Below, piece by piece: positions 35,748 to 42,796 of a stretch of 57,396 nucleotides of DNA. The DNA lies in NCBI GenBank assembly GCA_029778565.1, contig JAKOQC010000181.1:1-57396 (forward strand), given 5' to 3'. Every line of letters starts with the position of its first letter. The stretch's first letter is position 1. Below the pieces are notes generated by a model, which worked only from the letters and a program-made list of their open reading frames with translations, made no database searches and had not been told where the DNA came from. A program made the translations under genes and the position numbers. Source of the DNA: a bacterium. Its GTDB lineage: Bacteria > Patescibacteriota > Saccharimonadia > CAILAD01 > BJGX01.

Positions 35748-35772
35748 AAAGAAGCCGCCATGGCTTCTTTTT
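35748..35772 (+). terminator. Terminator in module F
   Basis: AAAGAAGCC pairs with GGCTTCTTT (9 bp, loop GCCAT), then T-tract. Confidence 0.8.
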
Positions 35773-35774
35773 GA

Positions 35775-35780
35775 TATGAT
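35775..35780 (+). promoter_or_regulatory. Extended -10 TGATATGAT before the permease gene
   Basis: Six bases before ATG 35787. Confidence 0.6.
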
Positions 35781-35786
35781 ATAGAT

Positions 35787-36908
35787 ATGAATGCAATTGC
35801 TCATGCGCTATCAATTGCTTTTGCAATGGGCTGGGAGATACTCTGGGCTTTAATTCTCGGTTTCTTTTTATCTGCAATAGTACAAGCGGTTGTTAGAAAA
35901 TCGAGTATTGTAAAGCTTATGCCAGACGACTCAGCAAAAACCTTAGCTATTGCTGCTGGGCTAGGTGCTGCCTCTTCTTCTTGCTCTTATGCAGCGGTGG
36001 CATTGGCCCGCTCGTTATTTCGCAAAGGGGCAAATTTTACCGCCGCCTGTGCATTTGAGATAGCTTCTACAAATTTAGTTATCGAGCTAGGAATTATTAT
36101 GGCTATTTTGCTGGGCTGGCAATTTACCTTAGCAGAATTTGTGGGCGGACCAATTATGATACTTATTCTCGCTGTGTTATTTCGGCTTACGTTACGTAAA
36201 GATATACTCAAAGCCGCCTTCGAGCAGGCTAACAAAGGAGTTGCCGGAAGAATGGAGGGTCATGCTGCTATGGATATGAGTGTTGAAGGTAACAAGAGTA
36301 TTTGGCAAAAAATGTTTTCTGCAAAAGGCTTTACCTCAATAAGTGAATATTTTGTTATGGATTGGGGAGCCGTCTGGAAAGATATTGTTGGAGGATTATT
36401 GATAGCTGGCGCTATTGCTGCTTGGATACCGCAAGAATGGTTTGCTAAGTTTTTCTTTACTGGGCATCCTATATTTAGCAAAATTTGGGGGCCATTAATT
36501 GGACCATTTATTTCAGTAATCAGTTTTGTATGTTCGATAGGTAATGTTCCTTTGGCGGCTGTGTTATGGAATAGCGGTATTAGTTTTGGTGGGGTTATTA
36601 GTTTTATTTTTGCCGATCTAATTGTTATTCCAATATTACTGATTTATCGTAAATACTACGGAACCAAAATGATGCTATATAAGTTTGTAACTTTTTATAT
36701 TGCTATGGTACTAGCTGGATATTCAGTTGAAATTATCTTTAGTATTTTCCATTTAATCCCTAGCACCCACAACGCAACTGTATTAGAAGCCAGCATAAGT
36801 TGGAACTATACAACGATTCTCAATATTATCTTTCTTATTCTTGCTGTGACATTGTTAATTCGTTTTATTCTCTCGGGCGGAGTTAAAATGTATAAGATGA
36901 TGAATTAG
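35787..36908 (+). CDS. Predicted permease, DUF318/ArsP-like
   Basis: A 373-residue protein with about eight to ten membrane helices. The family hallmarks are GLGAASSSCSYAAVALARSLF near residue 60 and its inverted-repeat counterpart SVISFVCSIGNVPLAAVLW near 250. The first matches the CSC/CSY region around which ArsP binds methylarsenite. Between the halves is a hydrophilic loop (about 150-190). It may export organoarsenicals or an unknown small solute. No arsR or arsM is nearby, so the substrate is open. Confidence 0.8.
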   Translation: MNAIAHALSIAFAMGWEILWALILGFFLSAIVQAVVRKSSIVKLMPDDSAKTLAIAAGLGAASSSCSYAAVALARSLFRKGANFTAACAFEIASTNLVIELGIIMAILLGWQFTLAEFVGGPIMILILAVLFRLTLRKDILKAAFEQANKGVAGRMEGHAAMDMSVEGNKSIWQKMFSAKGFTSISEYFVMDWGAVWKDIVGGLLIAGAIAAWIPQEWFAKFFFTGHPIFSKIWGPLIGPFISVISFVCSIGNVPLAAVLWNSGISFGGVISFIFADLIVIPILLIYRKYYGTKMMLYKFVTFYIAMVLAGYSVEIIFSIFHLIPSTHNATVLEASISWNYTTILNIIFLILAVTLLIRFILSGGVKMYKMMN

Positions 36909-36969
36909 GTGTATTTTTCTTGTTGCTGTTGAAACTTATGGACGAGAGAAGATATTAGTAAATTTTTGG

Positions 36970-36975
36970 TATGAT
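36970..36975 (+). promoter_or_regulatory. -10 box TATGAT, leaderless GTG start
   Basis: Six bases before GTG 36982; no Shine-Dalgarno. Confidence 0.55.
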
Positions 36976-36981
36976 GAGAGA

Positions 36982-37542
36982 GTGAAGAATAGCAATAAAA
37001 TACCAGGTCTAAAAAAATTTCTCATTGTTTTGGCTATCGTAGTTATTTATTTGCTAATATCTGTTTTGCAGTTTGGGTTGAAGGATGGATTTATTGTAAC
37101 GATAGTGAGTTGGTCATTTTTTGTATTTTGCACCCCTATTGCTGATGCAGGTTTTTTGCTTGATTTTCCAGTCCGATTAGTGACAGGAGTCCGCATGCTC
37201 AATACCGAAATTATCGTTTGGGCTATAGCCGCTACCGTTAATGTAATAACCTTATTAAGTAATCCGGCAATTTACCAAAAAACAGCCTTGTTGCAACTTT
37301 TTTATCAAATTATAACAAAACCATGGCCGCTATGGCTTATTATTCTACTATCAGCTGTTGGTACATTTGTGTCGATCTATTTAGGAGATGATGCTTTTGA
37401 TATTGTGGTATCAAATAATAAGTTGTCTATGTACAAAAGAGACAAAATACGTATTTATTTCTCAGCTGTAATCTTTATATTAACCGGAATATTGTATTTT
37501 GCATTATTATATCTTACCCATATAAATATAAAAGTAATCTAG
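36982..37542 (+). CDS. Unrecognised multi-pass membrane protein
   Basis: A 186-residue protein with four or five hydrophobic helices (about 14-32, 38-60, 75-92, 112-132, 155-178) and a short charged loop (YLGDDAFDIVVSNNKLSMYKRDKIR). The GTG start is chosen by the -10 box six bases upstream. No family recognised. Follows the permease after 73 bases and has its own promoter. Confidence 0.55.
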   Translation: MKNSNKIPGLKKFLIVLAIVVIYLLISVLQFGLKDGFIVTIVSWSFFVFCTPIADAGFLLDFPVRLVTGVRMLNTEIIVWAIAATVNVITLLSNPAIYQKTALLQLFYQIITKPWPLWLIILLSAVGTFVSIYLGDDAFDIVVSNNKLSMYKRDKIRIYFSAVIFILTGILYFALLYLTHINIKVI

Positions 37543-37623
37543 ATTCATCAATCCAAAAGATTTAGTTAAGTTTTTGTATTATATTTTTGCAAAAGAAGAG
37601 TCTGAGTTTGGTAGTATATTCTT

Positions 37624-38469
37624 ATGAATAAAAATATACATACTCATATACAAAGACCCTATTGGCATGTAGATCTAAAATGGATATTTGGTATAGGAAG
37701 CTACCTCATCCTTGTGATACTGGTGTTATGTATTGGGTTTTACCAGCTAACAACTCAAAAAGTAGCTGTAGCAATTATTAGTAATGGAGCTGCTGCTATT
37801 ATCAACCCAGAGGCGAGTGAAAATACAAATACCATCGTTGAAATAAAACAAAAAATGGATACAGAACATACTGATATATTTTATCCTTTTCCAGATCATT
37901 CAATAGTGATAACCAGAGAGGATGTAAATACACTTTCAGCTAAAGAGATAGAAAATAAAGTGTATATGCAATTGGCAGAAGCAATTTATAACAATAAGCT
38001 GACCACAGTTGATGCTTCTGGCCAATCTCAAAATAGTTCATTGCAAAAATTTGGTGTATTAGCAGTATTTACTAGTCAGTTTCATAACAATATAGGCAGT
38101 ATTTTATTGGTGTTAATATTCCCATTACTATTATTTTTAAGCCTAACCATTTACTTTAGTGCTGGATATGGACGACTAATCTCTCCTGCAATAGTGATAT
38201 TAATAGCTACTGGACCGCTATGTTTGGTAACACTGATTACCTCTGCCTTATTGCATCGCAGTTCTTCTCAAATCGGGAGTGTTGTTGATCAATCAGGCAG
38301 AGTAGATAATGCAATTTCTACTGTATTGCCCATAACAACCACTGAGTTAGTAAGAACATATGGACTAATTAGCCTTATAGCTATTATCCTCTTTGTTATT
38401 GCTACTATAGGCAAAGTGTTACAAATAATGAAAAACCGAAGCAGTAATCTTGCATTGCCAAAAAAATAA
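37624..38469 (+). CDS. Unrecognised membrane protein with outer domain
   Basis: A 281-residue protein. One helix at about 22-44 is followed by an outer region of about 95 residues (45-140) with many Asn, Thr and Glu. Three more helices lie at about 155-178, 188-212 and 246-266. A TAGTAT six bases before ATG 37624 could be the -10. No family recognised; topology is read from hydrophobicity only. Confidence 0.55.
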   Translation: MNKNIHTHIQRPYWHVDLKWIFGIGSYLILVILVLCIGFYQLTTQKVAVAIISNGAAAIINPEASENTNTIVEIKQKMDTEHTDIFYPFPDHSIVITREDVNTLSAKEIENKVYMQLAEAIYNNKLTTVDASGQSQNSSLQKFGVLAVFTSQFHNNIGSILLVLIFPLLLFLSLTIYFSAGYGRLISPAIVILIATGPLCLVTLITSALLHRSSSQIGSVVDQSGRVDNAISTVLPITTTELVRTYGLISLIAIILFVIATIGKVLQIMKNRSSNLALPKK

Positions 38470-38592
38470 CCAACCATTATCTTGTGAGTTGGCTAGCTAT
38501 TTTCTCCTAAACAATATCCATAATTTAGTATATATATAGTAAATTTATACAGAACAATATTTAATATAGAGGACCCATAAAGTCTTTTTTGT

Positions 38593-38598
38593 TATGAT
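38593..38598 (+). promoter_or_regulatory. Extended -10 TGTTATGAT, leaderless type
   Basis: Follows a T6 tract (38585-38590) and ends 7 bases before ATG 38606. The weak hairpin around GACCCATAAAGTC just upstream looks like a decayed cassette terminator. Confidence 0.5.
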
Positions 38599-38605
38599 AC
38601 CTATT

Positions 38606-38869
38606 ATGGAGAGTAATCCCAATAAACAAATTTCTGGAGGTGTAGTTCATAAGCTGCCTTTAGATTTACGAACAGCACTTATTGCTTCGCCAGATGCGCT
38701 AAAAGAATGGGAAGATATTACTCCGTTAGCGAGGAACGAATGGATCTGTTGGGTAATTTCGGTAAAGAAAGAGGAGACAAGAGCCCAACATATAAAAAGA
38801 GTACCAGAAGAATTATTAACTGGTAAGCGTCGTCCGTGTTGTTGGGCAGGGTGTCCACATCGAAGATAG
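38606..38869 (+). CDS. YdeI/OmpD-associated (OmdA) family protein with Cys-rich tail
   Basis: About 87 residues. The core LPLDLRTALIASPDALKEW followed by TPLARNEWICWVISVKKEETR and RAQHIKRVPEELLTGK is the OmdA (PF13376) helical domain. The end PCCWAGCPHRR adds three cysteines and a His and could bind a metal. The start is ATG 38606 by the -10 position; ATG 38594 overlaps the box. Role of the family is unknown. Confidence 0.78.
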   Translation: MESNPNKQISGGVVHKLPLDLRTALIASPDALKEWEDITPLARNEWICWVISVKKEETRAQHIKRVPEELLTGKRRPCCWAGCPHRR

Positions 38870-38942
38870 TGTATAGAATAAAACTGATCACAGATGCCCA
38901 TGTAAATATCGTGATACAATAAAAGCATAAGAGGTTAAAAAA

Positions 38943-39119
38943 ATGGCAAAAAATAGTAATACACACAACAACTCAATTATTGGAGGGGTGGTTTTAGTAG
39001 TACTAGGAATTATCTTCTTGTTACAAAGTTATCTTCATATAGATATCTTAGACAAATTATGGCCACTCATTCTGGTAGCGGTTGGTATTGTGATAATCTT
39101 CAATTCTACTCGGCGTTAA
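38943..39119 (+). CDS. 58-residue LiaI/DUF5668-like membrane protein
   Basis: Two helices (about 11-29 and 36-53) around a short loop with LHIDILDKLWPLILVAVG, the pattern of the DUF5668/LiaI N-terminal region. It has GAGG (38931-38934) about 8 bases before ATG and a TACAAT at 38915-38920, so its transcript does have a leader. Such proteins are found near envelope-stress genes; here it stands alone. Confidence 0.68.
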   Translation: MAKNSNTHNNSIIGGVVLVVLGIIFLLQSYLHIDILDKLWPLILVAVGIVIIFNSTRR

Positions 39120-39223
39120 TAGGTATCAATACCACCGAAATAAATAATAACCATTAATATGAAACATAATCTAAAAACAGCAGCCAATAAGTAACTAGAC
39201 CACTTTAACAACAACTAATCTGA

Positions 39224-39229
39224 TATGAT
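39224..39229 (+). promoter_or_regulatory. Extended -10 TGATATGAT before the CDF gene
   Basis: Six bases before ATG 39236; same sequence as in the cassette modules but without the hairpin. Confidence 0.58.
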
Positions 39230-39235
39230 ATTTCT

Positions 39236-40129
39236 ATGTCTCATAGTCACGACCACAGCAACCATAGCCTAGACAATCGTTTTAAGCTTGGCTTTGTATT
39301 AAACACAGGCTTTATGATTTTTGAGCTTATTGTAGGTATTGCTATAGGCAGCCTTGCTCTTATTTCAGATGCAGCTCACAATCTATCTGACTCACTTTCC
39401 CTAGTCATTGCTTGGCTTGGCAATAGAATTTCTAAAAAACCAGCAGATAGTAAACGCACATTCGGATATGGACGAGCTGGCATACTTACAGCCTTGGTAA
39501 ACAGCTCAATCCTTATAGGAATCGCTTTGTTTATCATCGCCGAGGCTTATCAACGATTTATGCACCCCGAACCCGTTGCTGGCGGAGTTATAGCAATCGT
39601 GGCTGGGGTTGGGATTATTGTGAATGGTGCAGTTGCATTATTGTTTCTAAAAGACCGCCACGACCTTAATGTTAAAGCGGCTTTTCTCAACATGGCTTTT
39701 GATGCTTTTGTCTCATTTGGGGCAGTTATTGCAGGTATTTTGATAGTGTTTACGAAACAATACTGGATAGACCCGTTGGTTGGTCTTATGATTGCACTTG
39801 CTTTAATATACGCAGCCGTTGGAATAGTAAAGGAAGCCACAAGAATACTACTAGAGGGTGTACCAAAAGGCTTGAAGATAGACGAAATACGCCAGTCAAT
39901 TGTGGATACCAGTGGTGTCTCTGGGGTAGATGATTTGCATGTCTGGGCACTATCCAGTAACGAGGTAGCATTAAGTTGTCATATCGTGCCCGAAAAGCAT
40001 ACTCTCAAAGAAATTGAGGAACTTAATAAACAACTAAAGAAAGAGTTAAAAGAAAAGTTTGGGATTAGTCACGCCACAATTGAGGCAGAGTTGGAAAATT
40101 GTCACGAGGACAAGGAAACTCACGATTGA
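39236..40129 (+). CDS. Cation diffusion facilitator, CzcD/ZitB-like
   Basis: A 297-residue metal/proton antiporter with six helices, a His-rich N-terminus (HSHDHSNH) and a cytoplasmic C-terminal domain. Helix 2 has DAAHNLSD (His48, Asp52), as in zinc exporters. In helix 5 the usual HxxxD is Asn152-xxx-Asp156 (LNMAFDAF). The metal site is therefore HD/ND, and selectivity may differ from zinc. It overlaps the VKOR gene by 4 bases, forming the clearest two-gene operon of the array. Confidence 0.88.
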   Translation: MSHSHDHSNHSLDNRFKLGFVLNTGFMIFELIVGIAIGSLALISDAAHNLSDSLSLVIAWLGNRISKKPADSKRTFGYGRAGILTALVNSSILIGIALFIIAEAYQRFMHPEPVAGGVIAIVAGVGIIVNGAVALLFLKDRHDLNVKAAFLNMAFDAFVSFGAVIAGILIVFTKQYWIDPLVGLMIALALIYAAVGIVKEATRILLEGVPKGLKIDEIRQSIVDTSGVSGVDDLHVWALSSNEVALSCHIVPEKHTLKEIEELNKQLKKELKEKFGISHATIEAELENCHEDKETHD

Positions 40130-40734
40130 AACAAGACAGTAAGCAACCAAAGCTAGTCAAAATCTTGCCTTACATTCTAATAGTCGCAGGCATTATTGGT
40201 TTAATTGCTTCGTTTGTCATCACAATTGAAAAACTCCATTTGTTACAGAACCCTGCTTACAATCCATCTTGTAGTATCAATCCCGTGGTAAGCTGCGGCC
40301 CAATAATGGCTTCAAAGCAAGCTAGTGCTTTTGGTTTCCCCAACCCCATACTTGGCCTTATAGGCTTTGCATTTGTGCTAAATGTGGGCGTAAGTATGCT
40401 TGCAGGCGGCAAGTTTAAGCGGTGGTATTGGCTATTATTTAACTTCGGAACCTTATTTGGCGTTGTTTTTGTACACTGGCTCATTTTTCAATCACTCTAT
40501 AGTATTAAGGCACTTTGTATCTACTGTATTGCGGTCTGGATTGTAACAATTCCAACTTTCTTATATACGACACTCTTTAACTTGCAAGCAGGAAATATCA
40601 AAGTTCCAGCAAAGTATGAAAAGGCGATATTATTTATTATTAGGCAGCACCTTAATATATTGGTTATTTGGTATTTTATAATTACGTTGATGGTACTATT
40701 TCAATTTTGGTATTATTGGAAGACAGTTATTTAG
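40126..40734 (+). CDS. Vitamin K epoxide reductase family protein
   Basis: A 202-residue membrane protein with four or five helices. Loop cysteines Cys49 and Cys57 (NPSCSINPVVSCGP) and the active-site CIYC (about 132-135) match bacterial VKOR, which reoxidises periplasmic disulfide catalysts and passes electrons to quinone. There is no fused thioredoxin domain. TTG 40126 is the start: AAGGAA lies 8 bases upstream and TTGA overlaps the previous stop; a TTG at 40099 is less likely. Disulfides are plausible in several secreted proteins of this window. Confidence 0.85.
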   Translation: MKQDSKQPKLVKILPYILIVAGIIGLIASFVITIEKLHLLQNPAYNPSCSINPVVSCGPIMASKQASAFGFPNPILGLIGFAFVLNVGVSMLAGGKFKRWYWLLFNFGTLFGVVFVHWLIFQSLYSIKALCIYCIAVWIVTIPTFLYTTLFNLQAGNIKVPAKYEKAILFIIRQHLNILVIWYFIITLMVLFQFWYYWKTVI

Positions 40735-40830
40735 CGAGAACTTTCTCACCATTAATTATTAGTTTCAGGGCATCCAGACTAAAGCCAAACTCTATTTTTC
40801 GGTTGCTGAATGCGTTCTGCAGCCCGAGCC

Positions 40831-40866
40831 AAGTAAAAAGACGAGAAACATCTCGTCTTTTTACTT
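40831..40866 (+). terminator. Strong intrinsic terminator after VKOR
   Basis: AAGTAAAAAGACGAG pairs perfectly with CTCGTCTTTTTACTT (15 bp, loop AAACAT). Works on either strand. Confidence 0.85.
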
Positions 40867-41026
40867 GCTTGTGAGATTTGAATTTGAGAAACAGATTACC
40901 GGCGTAGCCGGCTGGTTCGCAAGGAGCGAAAGGATCGCAGAAGCCGCAGGCTTTGAGAACCGAAGCGACGGAATAGCTAGCGAAGCGCAGCGTCATCCAG
41001 TCCCCGGAGCCAAAGTACTTATGCTT

Positions 41027-41050
41027 AAAAGACCCAGAAGGGTCTTTTTT
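41027..41050 (+). terminator. Terminator in module G
   Basis: AAAAGACCC pairs with GGGTCTTTT (9 bp, loop AGAA), then T2 more. Confidence 0.8.
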
Positions 41051-41052
41051 GA

Positions 41053-41058
41053 TATGAT
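41053..41058 (+). promoter_or_regulatory. Extended -10 TGATATGAT, six bases before a 4-codon frame
   Basis: The leaderless position is ATG 41065, whose frame stops after four codons. The phosphoesterase starts 21 or 30 bases further on. Confidence 0.55.
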
Positions 41059-41064
41059 GTAATA

Positions 41065-41102
41065 ATGGATACAAAATAGATATTTATGATAAAGATGAAA
41101 AA
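41065..41102 (+). pseudogene. Duplicated, frameshifted 5' end of the Nudix gene
   Basis: Bases 41065-41102 match the first 39 bases of the Nudix gene at 31172, with one A lost from an A-run and a few substitutions. The frame then reads M-D-T-K-stop. The upstream promoter and terminator are also near-identical between the two places. The similarity ends inside the phosphoesterase start region. Confidence 0.8.
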
Positions 41103-42156
41103 TAGCTCTAACAAACAATTGAATCAAAAGATAGTCTCAACTGAAATCTCACAAGAAGATATAAATATTGATAACAAACATTATGTGATTTTGTCGATAC
41201 TTATTGCTATCTTGGTGGCTACTTTGCTAGTTATGGTGGCTGTTGGTTTGCTATGGTGGCCATTTAATATAGTTAAAACTAGCAAAAGTACTGTTATTGC
41301 TCCTCCGGCAAAATTACAACCTTTAAAGATTGTGGCAGTGGGGGATATTGCATGCGATCCCACTAGCCCCAAAGCCAATGGCTTAGATCCTGTAGAGTGC
41401 CAAGATAAAAAAGTTAGAGAGCTGGTGAATAGTATAAATCCAGACAAGATACTCATTCTTGGTGATATTGCGTACGACAAGGGAACTACAGAGTCATTTA
41501 CTAACGGTTTTTATAAAACCTGGGGTGATATAAAAACTAAATTTTTGCCAGCTCCGGGAAATCACGAATATGGTACTAAGAATGCCGCTGGCTACTTTAA
41601 TTATTTTGGTTCTCAAGCAGGTGAGGGTTTGGCCGGGTATTATACTACCAAAATTGGTGATTGGTCTATCTATTCACTCAATTCTAATTGTCCAGAAACC
41701 AATGATTGTTCGGTAAATTCTACGCAAATAAACTGGTTAAAATCACAACTTCAGAATGATACTAATAAGTGTCAATTGGCGTTCTGGCACCATCCGCAGT
41801 TTAGTACCAGCAAACACAGTGTAGACCCAGCACAAACAAATCGTCTACCTAGTGCTTGGCAACTCCTACAGAACTCAAATGCAGAATTAGTGCTGAATGG
41901 TCATGAGCATAACTATGAAAAATTTGCACAACAATTGCTAGATGGAACAAAAAGTGACGATGGCATTAGAGAGTTTGTAGTAGGTACCGGGGGAAGATCG
42001 TTATATCAACAAGTACGACAAAATGCGAATAGCGAATATTTTTATTCTGGCTTTGGTGCCTTAGAACTCGAATTATACCCATCTTCTTATTCGTGGAAAT
42101 TTTATAATATCGATAACAAAATTTTAGATAGTGGTGTCGGCATCTGTAAAAGATGA
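41086..42156 (+). CDS. Membrane-anchored calcineurin-like metallophosphoesterase
   Basis: A 356-residue protein with a membrane helix at about 35-60 and an outer catalytic domain. All metal motifs are present: VGDIACD, LGDIAYDKG (GDxxY as in purple acid phosphatases), PGNHEYG, WHHPQFS and NGHEHNYE. It should hydrolyse phosphate esters outside the cell. The start is ATG 41086 or ATG 41095; both lie within the duplicated Nudix sequence, so the gene uses a borrowed promoter and 5' end. Confidence 0.85.
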   Translation: MIKMKNSSNKQLNQKIVSTEISQEDINIDNKHYVILSILIAILVATLLVMVAVGLLWWPFNIVKTSKSTVIAPPAKLQPLKIVAVGDIACDPTSPKANGLDPVECQDKKVRELVNSINPDKILILGDIAYDKGTTESFTNGFYKTWGDIKTKFLPAPGNHEYGTKNAAGYFNYFGSQAGEGLAGYYTTKIGDWSIYSLNSNCPETNDCSVNSTQINWLKSQLQNDTNKCQLAFWHHPQFSTSKHSVDPAQTNRLPSAWQLLQNSNAELVLNGHEHNYEKFAQQLLDGTKSDDGIREFVVGTGGRSLYQQVRQNANSEYFYSGFGALELELYPSSYSWKFYNIDNKILDSGVGICKR

Positions 42157-42162
42157 AAAACA

Positions 42163-42705
42163 CTAATGGTTCTTTTTGCTGAAGACAATAATTAGCAATA
42201 CACCAAAAGCAAGCTGAAACACTATTTGTGCCTGCAACAGCAGGCCGTGGCTTAGGGGGAGATAATAAAAAGCGGCAACCCCACTTAAAAATTCAATTAG
42301 TACTAATACCAGAGTTTGCCAGGTAAAATACACCTTTGCTATAAGCCATATCGATAATACTAGTTGATAGAAGAACAGAATCGAACCTATAGCAGTGTGA
42401 ATAGGATTAACAATTTGGTGTGGGGTAACAACTAGACCAACTAACAATATGGCCATAAAGCGCAAACTTATTATAATAAACTTCCTATGTAACATCTTAG
42501 AATGAAGCTTATTGGTAGCACCCCAATAAGAACAGGCTATTGCAAGAAATGCTAACGAATACGGAATGGCAGTGTTGATATAGCCACCGAAGTAACTAAT
42601 ACCATCATTGGCTGCAAGCCCTGCTGGACGAATTGCTATACATAAAGCTAATAGTAAAAGCCCCGTTACTAGTCCATAAAGAATATTTTTAGAGGAATGT
42701 TCCAT
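42163..42705 (-). CDS. Unrecognised multi-pass membrane protein
   Basis: A 180-residue protein with about six hydrophobic helices and a basic cytoplasmic stretch (NKLHSKMLHRKF). It converges with the phosphoesterase gene, leaving 6 bases between the stops. A TATGAT lies further upstream on the minus strand, giving a leader of around 20 bases. No family recognised. Confidence 0.55.
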   Translation of the reverse strand: MEHSSKNILYGLVTGLLLLALCIAIRPAGLAANDGISYFGGYINTAIPYSLAFLAIACSYWGATNKLHSKMLHRKFIIISLRFMAILLVGLVVTPHQIVNPIHTAIGSILFFYQLVLSIWLIAKVYFTWQTLVLVLIEFLSGVAAFYYLPLSHGLLLQAQIVFQLAFGVLLIIVFSKKNH

Positions 42706-42784
42706 AAGTATTTTATTTATCTATTATCATATCTATATTCACACAAAATATCGAATCGTATGAAATATATGAAATAGTATTTGT

Positions 42785-42790
42785 TACTAT
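42785..42790 (+). promoter_or_regulatory. -10 box TACTAT, leaderless type
   Basis: Six bases before ATG 42797. Confidence 0.5.
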
Positions 42791-42796
42791 AGATAT

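Larger units (their letters stand above)
35709..35780 (+). repeat. Cassette module F
   Basis: CGGAGCCA ends at 35733, then AAGTATTAATTTTTAAA, the AGAAGCC hairpin shared with module C, and TGATATGAT. The block left of the tRNA end has diverged. Confidence 0.72.
40911..41058 (+). repeat. Cassette module G with T-arm interrupted in the T-loop
   Basis: GCTGGTTCG (40911-40919) equals the tRNA-Asn T-arm 5' side. ATCCAGTCCCCGGAGCCA (40995-41012) equals its 3' side, acceptor strand and CCA. Between them, 75 bases of GC-rich short palindromes replace one A of the T-loop. AAGTACTTATGCTTAAA, hairpin and TGATATGAT follow. Confidence 0.8.
40735..41085. other. 351-base spacer holding a strong terminator, module G and a Nudix 5' fragment
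   Basis: No gene. From left to right: about 95 bases of plain sequence, a 15-bp perfect hairpin (40831-40866), about 40 bases, the T-arm start at 40911-40919, a GC-rich stretch built of short palindromes (40920-40994), the tRNA end, trailer, terminator, promoter and the first bases of a Nudix gene. A 115-codon minus-strand frame crosses it but is not credible as a gene. Confidence 0.7.

Noticed and set aside
40790-40830. Second degenerate tRNA-like end (CCCGAGCCAAGTA) before the VKOR terminator
   Set aside because: Only about ten bases resemble the module and the surrounding sequence does not; likely chance.
30546-41070. CRISPR array as explanation for the spaced repeats
   Set aside because: Spacing is one gene or more, repeats are degenerate and asymmetrical, and no cas genes are present.
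30546-41070. Classical integron
   Set aside because: There is no tyrosine integrase, no attI, and the repeats lack the paired R/L boxes of attC sites.
40727-41074. 115-codon minus-strand frame through the spacer
   Set aside because: It runs across two terminators, the tRNA-end copy and the palindromic block, so it is a by-product of repeats and not a gene.
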